A stretch of 64,000 nucleotides of DNA, from NCBI GenBank assembly GCA_015039365.1, contig WION01000052.1, positions 62,001 to 126,000 on the forward strand, in the 5' to 3' direction. This document shows, piece by piece, positions 11,219 through 22,659 of this stretch. The position numbers were made by a program, and so were the translations under genes. How positions within the stretch are numbered: position 1 is the stretch's first letter; each line of letters begins with the position of its first letter. The notes under the pieces are model-generated. The model was given only the letters and a program-made list of their open reading frames with translations. It made no database searches and was not told the DNA's origin. This stretch comes from Amanita rubescens (taxonomy: Eukaryota > Basidiomycota > Agaricomycetes > Agaricales > Amanitaceae).

Positions 11219-11494
11219 TCAGGGCAGACGTCGTCGACTCGGTCCAAATTTAATTCGTTTATGAATCTTATTCCCAAGCCATTCCACAAAAGAGGCAAGC
11301 GGACTCCAAAATCGGGGTTCTAAACTGGACCACGTGTCGAAATAAGATGAATTAGAGAGCGACGAGGATGCGTACCACGAAGGTGGCGTAGCGGAGCATT
11401 GATAGTTATATTCTTCACCATCCTGCTCATGGACTAGCGTGAAAGCTTGGGAGTCCATCGCAGCGCCGCGGACTTTGCCGATCCTCTTTTCCAC
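11219..11494 (-). CDS. Small uncertain ORF divergent from NLR1
   Basis: A 91-residue minus-strand frame whose ATG (11494) faces the NLR1 start (11614) across 119 bp. No domain is recognised. The corresponding stretch upstream of NLR2 (about 23500-23560) is homologous DNA but does not keep the frame. This argues either for a non-coding promoter region or for loss in the copy. Confidence 0.25.
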   Translation of the reverse strand: MEKRIGKVRGAAMDSQAFTLVHEQDGEEYNYQCSATPPSWYASSSLSNSSYFDTWSSLEPRFWSPLASFVEWLGNKIHKRIKFGPSRRRLP

Positions 11495-11613
11495 GGCGTT
11501 TATTGTGTCACACGTTACATCTTTTCATTCTCCCTGACCACGATAATCAGGTAGCCTTTATTCATGTCACAGTGCATAACAATACTGACAAATCCTCTGT
11601 GTGATGAGCCAGC

Positions 11614-14600
11614 ATGTCAGATCTCCCTCAGACCATGAATCCTGGCTTTTTCAATGGGTCCCACAACTTCTCTATTTCAAACTGCCAATTTACGGAGGTG
11701 ATTAAATCCATATTGTCTACAGTATATTAATAATTTTCACACATAGGTAACTGTTGTCAATAAGCCAGCCCCTGTTGAGACTGTTATACCACCTTTACCA
11801 CCCCTGAAACATTCTAGCACTTTTTTCATGGGTAGAGATGAGTATTTGCAAAGATTAAAAGACCAATTTACCTTCCATGTTGAGGGGCAAAGGAAATCAT
11901 TCCTCTTACATGGCCTAGGAGGTATTGGGAAAACTCAGATTTGCCTAAAGTTCATTGAACAAAATCCTGATTTGTGAGTATTTCAATGATCTAGTACTGA
12001 TACAAGATGAACTGCTATCCAAGGTTTTCTGATGTATTTTGGCTTGATGCTTCTTCTGAGGCTACGATTCAACTTGGACTAATGCAGATTGCTCAGGCTA
12101 ACAATGCTCCATCAGAAGTAAAGCAATCTCCTGGATCTATTCTCAAATGGATTGCTCAGGGACCCAGATGGCTTATGGTATATGATAGTGCAGACAGTCA
12201 TTATTCAGTGGTTGAAAAGTTCCTTCCACCTGGGAATGGAGGAAATATCTTGATCACAAGTAGGAATGAAGGATTGAAGAGACTGGTGCTGGATGCAGAG
12301 AATGTTCTTCATATGGAAGATGAAAAGGCTGTCTCATTGCTTTTAAAATCAGCCATGCTTGATGGTTCATATGGCAATATTGAGACTTTGGCCAAACAGG
12401 TTGTGTCAGAGTTGGGAGGGATCCCACTTGCCCTTGATCAAGCAGGATCATATATCCAAAGCTGTGGTTGCAGAATTGATGATTATCTTGATCTATTCAA
12501 AAAGAATAAACACCAATTGATGTCAAGAAGAGGGTTCAAGGGTGCATCTGGTTATGGGACATCTACATATGGGACATGGGATATATCAATGCAGCAGATT
12601 AATGATAGAGCTGAAAAGGGAGTTGAGGAGGAGGCACAAGCTGCACAAAGTGCAATCAGGCTATTGAGAATTTTTGCCTTTCTGAACCATGAGAGCATCC
12701 CTGAAGAATTATTCAAGAATGCTGCAGAGAATTACATGAAGGACAACATTGATGTAGGAGAGTCTGATTCATCATCACCAGTAAGACTATTGGATTGGCA
12801 CAAGACTTTGTTCTTGGGTGAAGAAGGAGAATGGGACAGAATGCAGTTCCTGGATGGAATACAAGTTCTACTTTCATTTTCCTTCATCAAGACAGTCAAT
12901 AATTTATATTCAATGCATCTGTTAGTAAATTCCTGGAGCAGGAACACCATACCCAAATCAGAGGTCACTGATTACTATCATAAAACAAAACAACTGTTAT
13001 CCTGTTCAATAGTTCTTGACTGGGATATTGACAACTATGCATTCTGCAGACTGCTTGCACCACACATCAGGACAAATGAGTTCCATGCATCAGAATTGGG
13101 GTTGCAAAGGAGGTACCATGGCAATGAATATGACAAATATGCACTTGTATTTGATCATGTTGGCAGTTTGGATGAAGAAGAAAGAATTTTGCAAGTTGCA
13201 ATTGAAGAGAGGAAGAGATTGCTTGGATCAGGGCACTCAGACACTCTCACTGCTATGTACTGTTTGGCAGTGACATACTTAGGACTAGGGAGATGGGGAG
13301 AAGCAGAGCAGCTGCAGTTGGAGGTAATTAATACAAGAAAGGAAACACTTGGACCACATCACCTGGATACCCTCACTGCTGTGGACAGCCTGACACAAAT
13401 ATATTGGTCCCAGGGCAGGTTTGATGAGGCAGAGAAGCTGCAGGTGGATGTCTTGCATGAAAGAAGGGAGAAGCTGGGATCAAACCATCTGAAGACTCTT
13501 GCCACTATGAATAATTTAGCAGTGACATACTTGAGTCAGGGCAAATGGGCTGATGCAGAGGAGTTGCTGGTGGATGTGGTAAATGGAATGAAAGCAAAGC
13601 TTGGATCTGATCATCCAGACACTCTTGATGCTATGATGAATTTGTCATTAACATACTTGGAGCAAGGGAAATTGGATGATGCAGAGAAGCTGCAGGTGGG
13701 TGTTCTAAATGTAAGCAAAGCAAAGCTTGGGCCAGACCACCCAGAAACACTCAGTGCCATACATAATTTGGCATTAACATTCTATCATATTGGCAAGCTT
13801 GATGAGGCAGAGAAGCTGGAGGTAGATTTAATTCATGTAAGAAAGGAAAAGGTTGGATCAGAACACCCAAGCACTCTGACCACTATGGACAATTTGGCAT
13901 TGACATATTTGGCGATGGGAAAATGGGACCTGGCAGAGAAGCTGCAAATGGATGTAATGAATATAAGAAAAGCAAAGTTTGGATCAGACCATCCAGATAC
14001 TCTCACTATCATGAACAATCTGGCATTGACTTACAAGAAGCAGGGAAGGTTGGCTGAGGCAGAAAAGCTGCAGGTGGAAGCAATGAATGCAATGGAAGCA
14101 AAGCTTGGACCAGACCATCCAGATACTCTTTGTATGAAGGACAATTTGGCAATGATATACTCAGGCCAGAAAAGATTTGATGAATCAGAGAAACTGGGGC
14201 TGCATGTGATAAATGCAAGAAAAGCAAAACTTGGATCAAACCACCTAACCACTCTTACTGCAATGACACATCTGGCATTAATATACAGTGATCAGCAAAA
14301 GTGGGATGAGGTTGAGAAGCTGTATGTAGAAGTTGCGAATACTTTGAAAGTGAAGCCTAAGTCAGATCATCCAGATACCCTCACTGTCATGAATCGTCTA
14401 GCATCACTATACAGGAAGCAGGGGAAATTGGATGAGGCAGAAAAGAAGTACATGGATGTGATGAATGCAAGAAAGGAAAGGCTTGGATTTGACCACCCAG
14501 ACACTCTTAGCACCATGGTCAATTTGGCTTTAACATTTGAAAGTCAAGGCAGATGGGATGAAGCACAGTCTTTGCTCTCTCCTACAGTCCAGGCCATGCA

Positions 14601-14966
14601 GCAAGTTTTGGGATCTCAACATCCTGATACAGTTTTTGCCATGGAAAACCTTTCCAATATTTGCAAAGAAAGGCAGCAAGATCAAGAGCAACTTGAGAAG
14701 GTGGTAAGTCATGCAAGCCAATTCCAATTTTATCTAATCTCTTTCTTTTGCATAGCAGTTTGACTTAGAGTTAAATCAAGAACATGACCAAGATGGGACT
14801 CTGTCTAAGGTATGTCAGAGTCTATATTTATTTCAATCCATACCCAATTTACTCTTTAATTTAGCCTTCAATATCATCACAGAAATTAGGCATTGAACTT
14901 GTGCATCCTAGTAGGCATAAATTCATCAAAGGGTTTAAAGGGATGTGGAAAAAGGTGAGGCATTGA
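11614..14966 (+). CDS. NLR1: NB-ARC STAND NTPase with TPR (kinesin-light-chain-like) repeats
   Basis: Predicted exons 11614..11697, 11747..11973, 12024..14703, 14756..14809 and 14865..14966 (introns 49-55 bp) give 1048 residues. Order of parts: a short N-terminal motif FNGSHNFSISNCQFTEV (about 13-29); FMGRDEYL; Walker A GLGGIGKT (84-91); LFSDVFWLDASSE; Walker B-like RWLMVYDSAD; NILITSRN; and GIPLALDQAGSYI (the GLPL motif). After about residue 350 come roughly a dozen 42-residue TPRs with the pattern LGSDHPDTL..M.NLALTY..QGKWDEAEKLQ. A lysine-rich tail from two tiny exons closes the protein. This is the architecture of fungal NLR-like signalling NTPases thought to act in non-self recognition or programmed death. 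The splice site at 12023 was chosen by comparison with NLR2. No inactivating change is visible. Confidence 0.85.
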
Positions 14967-15701
14967 GCAAACTATGTCTAGTTCCATACATTTCAATATG
15001 CACATTGGAGGTAATGATATGTATAAATAATCAGGCTTTTCATAAGCCCTCATTATCTCCTTAATTTATTCCGAAAATTTGCCATAATCACTGCCCTTCA
15101 ACAAGCCTATATATGTTGGAAACTGGGGAACTTCTTGACAAGAACAAGAAGGTCATCAACCCCATGTTTTTATACCAACATGGCATATAACACGATACAA
15201 TGATGCTCTAGAGTCTAGTCTGACAAATGACTCAATTGTATTGAAGAGCTTTTGAGATCAACGTGAATATAATTGGGAAGAAAAGGACATACTATGTAGA
15301 GTGAGATTGCATTCCTGAGAGTTTGTTTTTTGGAATATTGGGACCAGGTTGGTATCAAACCACCATACATCAGAGTTATCAACAAGTGTGCTGCCTTTAT
15401 TCTGACACTCAGGAGCCCAATAAAAGAGCGCCTGATCGCATGGCTAACTTCGACAGCATCTGACGACGATCCTAGCACACCTGGGTATTCTCCGATAAAT
15501 GTAACATTTTAAGAAAGGCTATACTATACATTCGCGAGTGGGTTAGTTCTTGAATTGGTCGGCGATGGAAGGCGGCCCGGATTCCAGATCAGATGGAGCT
15601 ATTGCGCGTCTCGTAGAGTTGAATGATCGTTCACAAGTGCCAAATTGAAGACGTGTCGTTGAACCAGATAACTGTTTCCGAGGCGTAGCATAAGTGAAAC
15701 A
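14967..15701. other. Spacer between NLR1 and second M20 remnant
   Basis: No supported gene. An 87-residue minus-strand frame (15215-15478) and a 63-residue one (15543-15734) lack recognisable features. The junction where homology to the first M20 copy begins is at about 15702, inside the codons for HPAP. Confidence 0.4.
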
Positions 15702-16578
15702 CAGCTGGAGCAGGGTGGCACCTAATGAGTTCACGATTAGTCAACGATATGGAAAAAGAATAAGTACGAATGTAGATACATCAAACATATATCCATATCC
15801 GTATAAGCGCTCTTGTCGAGCAGTATTGCCTTTCCAAAGCCACCCTCCTCGGCTAAGATTCCAATTGATAAGGCTGTAGCACCGTAGAGTAGGAATGCAC
15901 ATACCTGGTGTTCCAAGAAGCGAAACCTTGCCTGATATTTTGAACTCGACGGGGGCAGCTTTAGGCGCCAAAGCAACAGCAACACCTGCCAATGCGTATT
16001 AGGATATGACTTTCGCGACAGCATGATGTGGAGGAGTTGTACCCGCTATGGCAATCAGGTTGTGACCGCAAGCATGCCCGACACCTTCCAAAGCGTCCAT
16101 CTAATCAAAATCAACACAGATGTCGGGATTCATAAGGTTTTAACGCTAACCTCGGAGTTGAGGCCGATAGTCCTACCACCGCTTCCGTGAGAGAACGTCG
16201 CACGCCAGGCAGTCTCCAGAAGAAGTTTCCTCTCGACCTTGAACCCATGCTTCTCCATAAACGCTGTGAGCGCGTCATGTGCGTAACTATCGGATGTTCA
16301 AATCTTAACTGTTGTCCGAGATGCGGCCTACTAGCTGACTCACTATTCTTTAAACCTCAGTTCCGGGTGTGCTGCCAGCGTGCGTCAAATAAGTACAGGT
16401 TCTAATTGCCCACATACGTACCGTGTATACCAAGACTGAGCGCCCGAAGTTCCTGGCTGCACTGTTCGATATGATTGTCTATGAATTCCAGGATATCGGG
16501 TCTGAATAGTTCGGAGCTGCCAGGTTTAGCGGGAACAAGTTTCGACACGTCCTCTGGACGCCAGACAGGGGACGACAT
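15702..16578 (-). pseudogene. Peptidase M20 / amidohydrolase, truncated copy 2
   Basis: From ATG 16578 the reading is clean. Exon 1 is 16422..16578, exon 2 is 16344..16371 (28 nt) and exon 3 is 16151..16286. An exon containing GVGHACGHNLIAIAG follows, then GVAVALAPKAAP with GKVSLLGTP, then [14 protein letters not shown]. Introns are 50-60 bp with consensus ends. The frame that copy 1 lost is preserved here, including EDVSKLVPAKPGSSELFR. The gene nevertheless stops being homologous at about 15702, immediately after the HPAP motif. More than half of a typical M20 enzyme of 400-plus residues is therefore missing, including the dimerisation domain. It is divergent from HNH gene 2, as copy 1 is from HNH gene 1. 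Confidence 0.75.
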
Positions 16579-16637
16579 AGTGTGCGATGATCGTGGGAGT
16601 CATCAGGTTGAACCCCATTAGTAATATCGAGCACGAG

Positions 16638-17584
16638 ATGCCTGTTCTCCCTCCAATTCATCTCCCTCTTCCTCCTACTCAACCGCCCCAGGGATTTCTC
16701 CTTGCACATTCGATATCTGAAAGGTCTGACACATCCACTACCTTCAACACAGGCCTGGATGTGAGAGACGAGAATCGTTGTGTTGTTTGCGGCGATCCCG
16801 AGGATGTAGAGCATTGTCATATAATCCCGAAATTGGAACCCGAGACAGTGCGTCCCTTCTGGTACTATCAATTCTGCTAATGGCTCATAAGTAAACCTAA
16901 GTGGCAGGATCTCGTGAGCAGGAATTATGTCCCTGCGACAGCGAAACCGTCTGTCAAGCATGAGCCGCGAAATGGTATTTTGTTGTGTGCTACCCACCAC
17001 AAAAACTTCGACGCCTACCGCTTCTTCATACGATATATTCCCGAGGTAAGTCGAGTCTAACCATATCTACGACTGTCATAACGAGTAGCAAGCAGCAAAG
17101 GAAGTTTGTTTTCATCAATTACAACCGAGCAAGCCACCGCGCAATTTTCCATGGGAAAGCTATAAATTTGGATGTAGATCATCGACTTTCACCCTTCCCC
17201 TCAATCTTTCTCATTCACGAAATGCGTGTACGGGGTCACAACCCCTTCGCCCTAGAACCTGACGATATATCTCCAATGGTCGAGGACCAAGACTGGATGA
17301 GAGAGGAGATTTCTGACACTGAGCATGATGCCGCCATGAATCTTGAAAGCAGTATGATGCTCCTGAACCCCGTCACTAGAACCACAGATAATGGTTCTGG
17401 AAACTCCTCGGGCGGTCCTCCTGCTGGCACGCTGTCACTTGCTTTAAACGCGGATGTCATCCAGAAAATCCTTTCCGCTACACGACAGATGGCGTCATGG
17501 AAGGCCTGCGTACAAGAAGGTACGAGCTGGGATGGAACGGCCGAGGAAAACATTGCAAGGTATAAGGGTATGATTGAACTGTAA
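16638..17584 (+). CDS. HNH nuclease-domain protein 2
   Basis: Exons 16638..16847, 16902..17045 and 17096..17584 mirror HNH gene 1 exactly, at a constant offset of 10,015 bp through the first two exons; 280 residues. Motifs are RCVVCG, EHCHIIPK (keeping the usual Pro) and NGILLCATHH. Compared with gene 1 there is one six-base insertion (Gly-Gly-Pro region near 17411) and the stop falls six bases earlier relative to the shared ISLM-like tail. Both copies are open throughout. That suggests a recent duplication, or selection to keep both. Confidence 0.75.
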
Positions 17585-18074
17585 TTGATGTAACTTCACA
17601 ACCTAGTACGAAATGGCATTTAGATTTGTATATATGTGCAATCCCTCAGCTTGCCCGTCGCGCCAGCCACTTCACCGTCCTTGGTACTGCATCCGGTCCT
17701 CGCCCCTTGCACTTTCTCTGAACACGACGATCATGCATCATGGATGATTGTACCTGCTACTCCGCGCGCGCGGGGTATGCATACGCACGTCGTTGCTTGC
17801 TTCGCATAGTTACACTCATATTGGGCTCTGAAACACTGAGCTCGAGTATCATCAGACTGATCTGTAGTGTGTGACGCCATTAAAACACATTCGTACTGTA
17901 CACCATAACCATTACATGCAAAACGAGCACTCATAAATGTGCCCGAGCATAGATATTTTGCACTAGAGGCGAGAAACCATGTCACGCGGTGCACAACAGC
18001 ACAGGGATAATACTGGCGCACCAATTCAAATTGAAATACCATCGTTCTCGACAATTTTTAGAGAGTAACGACAC
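17585..18074. other. Spacer, no recognised gene
   Basis: A 107-residue minus-strand frame (17731-18054) is open but has no family features. The duplication shared with the first M20-HNH block ends near 17637. Confidence 0.35.
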
Positions 18075-18600
18075 CTACATCTTCAACGGCACATGGTCAG
18101 GTACTCTGACAGTGGGTGGCCGATAGGTGTTATGGTGAGAGCGCGTCTGTATGATAACAAGGGGATCAGCGAGGAAGAGGGAAGAAACACCAGCGACGCC
18201 CACCCAAGTCAAATGACTGCTTGGCCAGACGTCTCGATGCGGACGCGCAAAGTTTTTATACATTCCCTCTACAGGAACGCGCAACCTTACCAGGTCCATT
18301 AAGATTTTTGCCAGCCGACATGTCAAATGGCGAGTAAAATCCTCCCTTGATCTTTTACTTCAAAGTGGGCGAACGTTTTCGGGGTGGTAGTTCTTGAAAA
18401 GGACGGTTGTTGGGCGCGGCGATTTGGCCACCCGGATTGAAGTCAGAAAGAATAAGGTTGGCCTGGAAGGAGCGCGAGACCGGGGGAAAACGATCCGTTG
18501 GACGGAGCAACGGATATATAGAGTAGAAGAGCGGTGTTGACGGCATCAAATTCGGGCTTTCGTTTTCCTAATAGCTTCGGAGTCGCGGATCCAAAGAAAC
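18075..18600 (-). pseudogene. DAP1/MAPR pseudogene a
   Basis: On the minus strand, pieces of the intact DAP1 gene at 34.7 kb can be followed in order. VNTALLLYISV (near 18530) corresponds to INTALLLYILY. A GGATTTTACTCGCCAT-like piece sits at about 18330. EGMYKNFARPHRD (near 18260) corresponds to EGMYGNFAGRD. The frame is broken between them and the 3' exon is missing, so this is a decayed duplicate. Confidence 0.6.
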
Positions 18601-18690
18601 CGCAGTGAAACAAGGTAAGTGCCTTACGCTTGTCGTATCGACGCGCTGACACTCTTGACCAGTCTCACGACCTCCAACCAACTAGGGAGA
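18588..18690 (+). pseudogene. 5-oxoprolinase gene fragment
   Basis: The + strand here matches the minus-strand exon2-intron-exon3 region of the 5-oxoprolinase locus at 59.5-59.6 kb: AAAGAAACCGCAGTGAAAC, then GTAAGTGCCTTACGCTTGT, then CGCTGACACTCTTGACCAG and TCTCACGACC. The fragment has a GT donor where the larger copy has GC. About 100 bp are recognisable and no function is expected. Confidence 0.55.
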
Positions 18691-19158
18691 GGGTCCTGCA
18701 TAATGCATCTGGCGCAACATCGAGATTGAGACTGCAGTGCATGATTAGGGTACATAGCTCACGCAAAACATTTTCCAGGGCATCGCGAAATGCTGCGGGG
18801 TGCAATTGTTGCAAGTCTACTAGCGGATTGGCCGATTTGAAGGGTCAAAGGACATCTTGAGTTGGCCTGAAAGTGGCATGGGTTGGATATGCGTTGACGA
18901 GTTGAGATAAGGGTAGATGTTGACCTTTCTCTCTCTTCTCCCTATTAAACACTAACAGGTTAGACACGACAGATATTCATTTCAAAATACCATCTTCGCT
19001 GTGGCCCATTGTTCAAGTTGTGGGTTTTTACGAGTAAAACCCTGGTATGGACGGTGACCGGCTATCTTGTTTTCCGGCACATTCTCGGCCGATGCGAAGA
19101 CAGAAGACGTCAATTATCCGTCACGAGTCACATTTCCCGCCCCTTCGCATACACTAGA

Positions 19159-19987
19159 ATGTCTACAACGCGTAAACGAGATTTTGAAGAGTTCCAAATC
19201 GATTTCAATTTGATTGACGAGGAAGACGATGTCCTGTCGAGTGGTAGCGACGAACCACCGTAAGCCGTGCACAACACATTCATATATGCTACGCTACCTT
19301 CAAGTCCATATGAACAGACTTGATATGATGTTGATTGCGCAGCAACTCGCCGGTGAGAATATCTCGAGTCGCCTCCCATCATTTTTATTAAACTTTTTTT
19401 GGTTTACAGCCGCGAAGGAGAAGCGACGCGAAGAGAAGGAAGTCAAATTACTCAAGGCCGCAGAAAAGCAACTAGATCAAGAGGTAAGGGGCGCATATAT
19501 CGACGATAACGAATGATTTTCACTTCGAGCATAGCTCGCTAGGCCCGTCGAAGCGGTTAGGACAATGGTGAAAAACGTGTTTGTCACTCTTCATGCCAAT
19601 ATTATCTGGAAGAAGACTTGAACCCGTGCAGCGAGAAGTTATACGAAAAGTTTTTGATCGATTATGCTACCTGCGAAGATAAAATCCGGTCGCTTTGGGT
19701 ACAGTTATTTGAAGAGCATGAAAAACTCCACGTGCGTCCCATCCGGACTTTCCTGTCCCTGCGCGTTCAGGTGTTTTTCTTTTTATCATGTGCAGGTTAT
19801 CGAGCGTGCTCTACATGAGAAGCACGAAAAAGCAGCAACTCGCCATGAAGGACAAGAGATTGAGGCTTTGTCGAAAATTCATACCGCGCATGAAGGTCAG
19901 ACTCGGTTTTGCGTCGAGGGTTCGATTTTCCCGTGCTGATTGTTCGCAGAGAAGAAAAGAATCATAGATCAGTTATTGGCATCGTAA
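19159..19987 (+). CDS. Small charged coiled-coil protein, six exons
   Basis: Exons 19159..19259, 19318..19352, 19410..19483, 19561..19731, 19796..19895 and 19950..19987 join in phase with consensus GT-AG introns of 54-77 bp and give 172 residues. The N-terminus is acidic (FNLIDEEDDVLSSGSDEPP). The rest is rich in Lys, Glu and Gln with heptad-like helices (AAAKEKRREEKEVKLLKAAE, VIERALHEKHEKAA, EEKKRIIDQLL). No named domain is recognised. All splice phases agree over six exons, which is good evidence of a real gene. A partial second copy of exons 3-4 lies at 22280-22635. Confidence 0.65.
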
Positions 19988-20221
19988 AGCAGATACGATG
20001 CGTATGCAACAAGCGGTAATAGATAATAGGTATAATACAAGACGAGTAATACGCTCAATTTGACGTATCTGACGTGTAACGCCCCGCAAGCACAGGTATA
20101 GAAGTAAATAGCAATGTGTACGTTGGAAAATGTGACCATGAACTGCCGCCAACAGTTGAAGGTAGGACGTATAGCGTCAACAGAGGTACCCATGAGAGCC
20201 GGCATTGATGCGATGGGCAAA

Positions 20222-20700
20222 TCAGGTAAAGATCCCGTCGAGTATCACAGCCTCTTTGCTGCTTTCTACACCTGGAAGAGATGAATCATGACGATAATGG
20301 TACGCGCTCTCGTAGCGCGAGGGTTTCGGCGAGACGCCCTGCCGATAGCGGCTGTATCTTTTTAACGCGTAGAGGGATGGTATGACCAGAGAATTTGATT
20401 GTATGAGTGGAGAAACTTGAAGTTTGGGTTGACGGTGCACGGCTTCACCGTCCGGGCTGGGACTTCCGCGTCTTGATCGAGGTCTTGAATCGGTTCTGAG
20501 TCAGATTGGGTCTCAGTCCGCAGCAGCTTCTGGTGATGCGTGCCGTCCTTGCTCTCGTTCTGACTCTAACAGCGTAAGGAAAAGGGTCTGCTCCTCACCG
20601 CGAGTACAAAGAAGGGTGTCGAGGAGATGAGAACGGTAAGGTCGCTCATTTTCGTGCTGCTGGGCGTTGAAGGCGGACATTGGTGCCAGGAAACCCGTTT
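20222..20700 (-). pseudogene. Decayed copy of the proline-rich gene
   Basis: The order of words in the DNA follows the gene at 10281-11084: GAGATGAGAACGGTAAGGTC near 20625, TTCTGGTGATGCG, GAATCGGTTCTGAGTCAGATTGG, and AGAGGGATGGTATGACCAGA near 20370. Many indels and substitutions have destroyed the frame. It lies between the coiled-coil gene and the third HNH remnant. Confidence 0.65.
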
Positions 20701-20844
20701 GTTGGATGCTCTGCAGCACAGGAATGCCGACAACATAGGTTGGTTTCCCTGGGCGTCCAGCGGTGTTGTTACGCCGTATACATCCGCTTTGGCGTGTTGT
20801 TTAGGTCGATTAGGCGGAAGATGGTAAAAGTCATAGCTGAGAAA

Positions 20845-20945
20845 ACTCTATTACACAATATATTGCTAGGATGGGGATCACACTTACATTATTTAAGCTA
20901 AAAGCTTCCTCCAAACGATGTACTTGTCAAAGCGTTTGTACCAGG
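20845..20945 (-). pseudogene. DAP1/MAPR pseudogene b (last exon only)
   Basis: The complement encodes AWYKRFDKYIVWRKLL, corresponding to AWYEHFSNKYIVCGKLV of the intact gene. Flanking DNA (CTGAGAAAACTCTATTACACAAT) is shared with copy c at 22.64 kb, so the two were duplicated with their 3' flank. Confidence 0.55.
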
Positions 20946-21129
20946 CCAAGAACTGATGATTGGAGATCAGGGTACCATACCCCTACAAGTCCTTAGGGAT
21001 AGTGCAACGCTGCCACGTCGCGAAAATCGAGTATTGATTGAATTTGCTTTAGTAAACTAGAACCTAATCACCTCATATCAAGAATGAGACTTTCGGCTGC
21101 CTCTTGGGTCTACAGGGATAAAAATAAAG

Positions 21130-22240
21130 TTAACGATCTTGTACACCAATAGAAGAGATATATTTCTGGATGTTTTCTTCCGCCGTGCCAGTCCAGTCAG
21201 TGCCCTCAACCTGGCAAGCCTTCCACGACGGCATAGCACGCGTCGCCGCAAGGATGTCAGCGATGACGTCTGCATTTAGTGCTAGTGTATGTTGGCTTGA
21301 TGATGCCGTCATCATAGGTTGAGACGGCAGCTGTCACTACGGGCACAGGAGTGTTTCTGGAAGGGGGGAATCGACCCGAAATTCTGATAAAATATTTCAT
21401 TTCTCCAGCGAGAATAGTTCGCGAATAAATATTGAAATAATAAATTTCCAAAACATTTCTCAAGACATTTCGTTGACATTTCGCCTGTGGACTTGCCTAA
21501 AATGGAAATTCCCACGGTTTCCATCCAAGCGAAATGTCCGACGAAATGTTTGAAAAACTTCGAAATTTTCTTACACTAGTTCCCCTTACGAAATTTGGTA
21601 TTTCAGCCAACCTTCATCAACATTTCTCCTTCCTGGAAATGTGTTCGTGCCCGTGGTGTGTACTTGCGCAGATCCGTGGATGTGGTTGTCTGGTGGGGCG
21701 TCACGTTTGAAGGAACCTGATGCATTGTCGAACACTTGTTTTGACAAGATCCAGTCTTGCCAAAGTGTGTCATTGGGGATAAATGCTTGGCCGAATCAAA
21801 GATGAATCAAATCTCACGTCTGGACAAAAACGGATGAAGAAACCATATGCATGAATATCCCACGATGGGTTTTACACATAATCATGCCATCGCGCGGTTC
21901 ATGGCGGGGTGCATCTTTGGCTTCCCGAGGGATCCAACCACGAACTTTGAGGCCATTCCACGTCTCTCACATTAGCCTTAGGAGGGCTCAAATACCGTTT
22001 TGACTTACAGTATGAGGTTCTGAATCCATGATGACGTGGCAATGCTCTAAACTCCCGACAGTAGATTGCCCGCAGATGACGCAGCGACATTGTCCCAGAA
22101 ACCGGTCTCGTCGATCTAATCCAGTATGGAATGCGGTGGTCGTCGACAAAGCCGACACCTCACGTTCTGACCAATCATACCACGTGGTGGTCCGGGTGAA
22201 GGGAGAGGAAGTACGAATAGGGATAGAAGTGCCATGCTGC
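21130..22240 (-). pseudogene. HNH nuclease-domain gene, diverged third copy
   Basis: Reading leftward from about 22170: RCVICG, SLEHCHVIM, a short intron starting GTAAGT, RDGMIMCKTHRGIFHAYGFF, another intron, and near the end LALNADVIADILAATRAMPS with WTGTAEENIQKY and a stop near 21133. These match HNH genes 1 and 2 segment by segment. CHVIM replaces CHIIP. The central acidic linker is disrupted by an AT-rich foldback sequence (21461-21552). I could not thread one open model across the middle, so I call it a pseudogene, but a spliced functional form cannot be excluded. Confidence 0.55.
21461..21552. repeat. Nested inverted repeat (foldback) inside HNH copy 3
   Basis: The arm CAAGACATTTCGTTGACATT (21461 onward, ending TCGC at 21484) pairs with 21529-21552 with only a few mismatches. 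Inside the loop a second hairpin, TGGAAA at 503-508 against TTTCCA at 518-523 (window 21503-21523), is nested. Surrounding sequence is unusually AT-rich and full of ACATTTC/GAAATGT words. This looks like an inserted foldback element. Confidence 0.55.
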
Positions 22241-22279
22241 GAGTGTCGTTCCCTTGAACACGTGACTAGTAGATAGCTT

Positions 22280-22635
22280 AATCATTTTTATTTAAACTTT
22301 TGGTTTACAGCCGCCGCGAAGGAGAAGCGACGCGAAGAGAAGGAAGTCAAATTGCTCAAGGCCGCGGATAAGCAACTAGATCAAGAGGTAAGGGGCGCAA
22401 TCGACAATAACGAATGATTGTCACCTCGAGCATAGCTTGCTAGGCCCGTCGAAGCGGTTAGGACAATGGCGAAAAACGTGTCCGTCACTCTTCATGCCAA
22501 TATTATCTGGAAGAAGTCTTGAACCCGTGCAGCGAGAAGTTATATGAAAAGTTTTTGATCGATTCGACGATTATGCTACCTGCGAAGATAAAATCCGGTC
22601 GCTTTGGGTACAGTTATTTGAAGAGCATGAAAAAA
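22280..22635 (+). pseudogene. Partial copy of the coiled-coil gene (exons 3-4)
   Basis: From TTTTATTTAAACTTTTGGTTT through exon 3, its intron and most of exon 4, this matches 19380-19725. An eight-base insertion in exon 4 (GATCGATTCGACGATTATGC region near 22560-22580) shifts the frame. The copy ends in the middle of EEHEK and runs directly into DAP1 pseudogene c. Confidence 0.7.
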
Positions 22636-22659
22636 AGTCGTAGCTGAGAACATTACACA

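Noticed and set aside
12254..14727. Several long minus-strand frames within NLR1 (and likewise opposite NLR2 and NLR3)
   Set aside because: They are antisense shadows of the 42-residue TPR repeats; the periodic codons keep the opposite strand open.
21336..21655. Inverted repeats ACGGGCAC...GGAAGG as ends of a MITE in HNH copy 3
   Set aside because: Only about two thirds of positions match and the right arm appears to be coding sequence shared with the HNH linker; the inner foldback is better supported.
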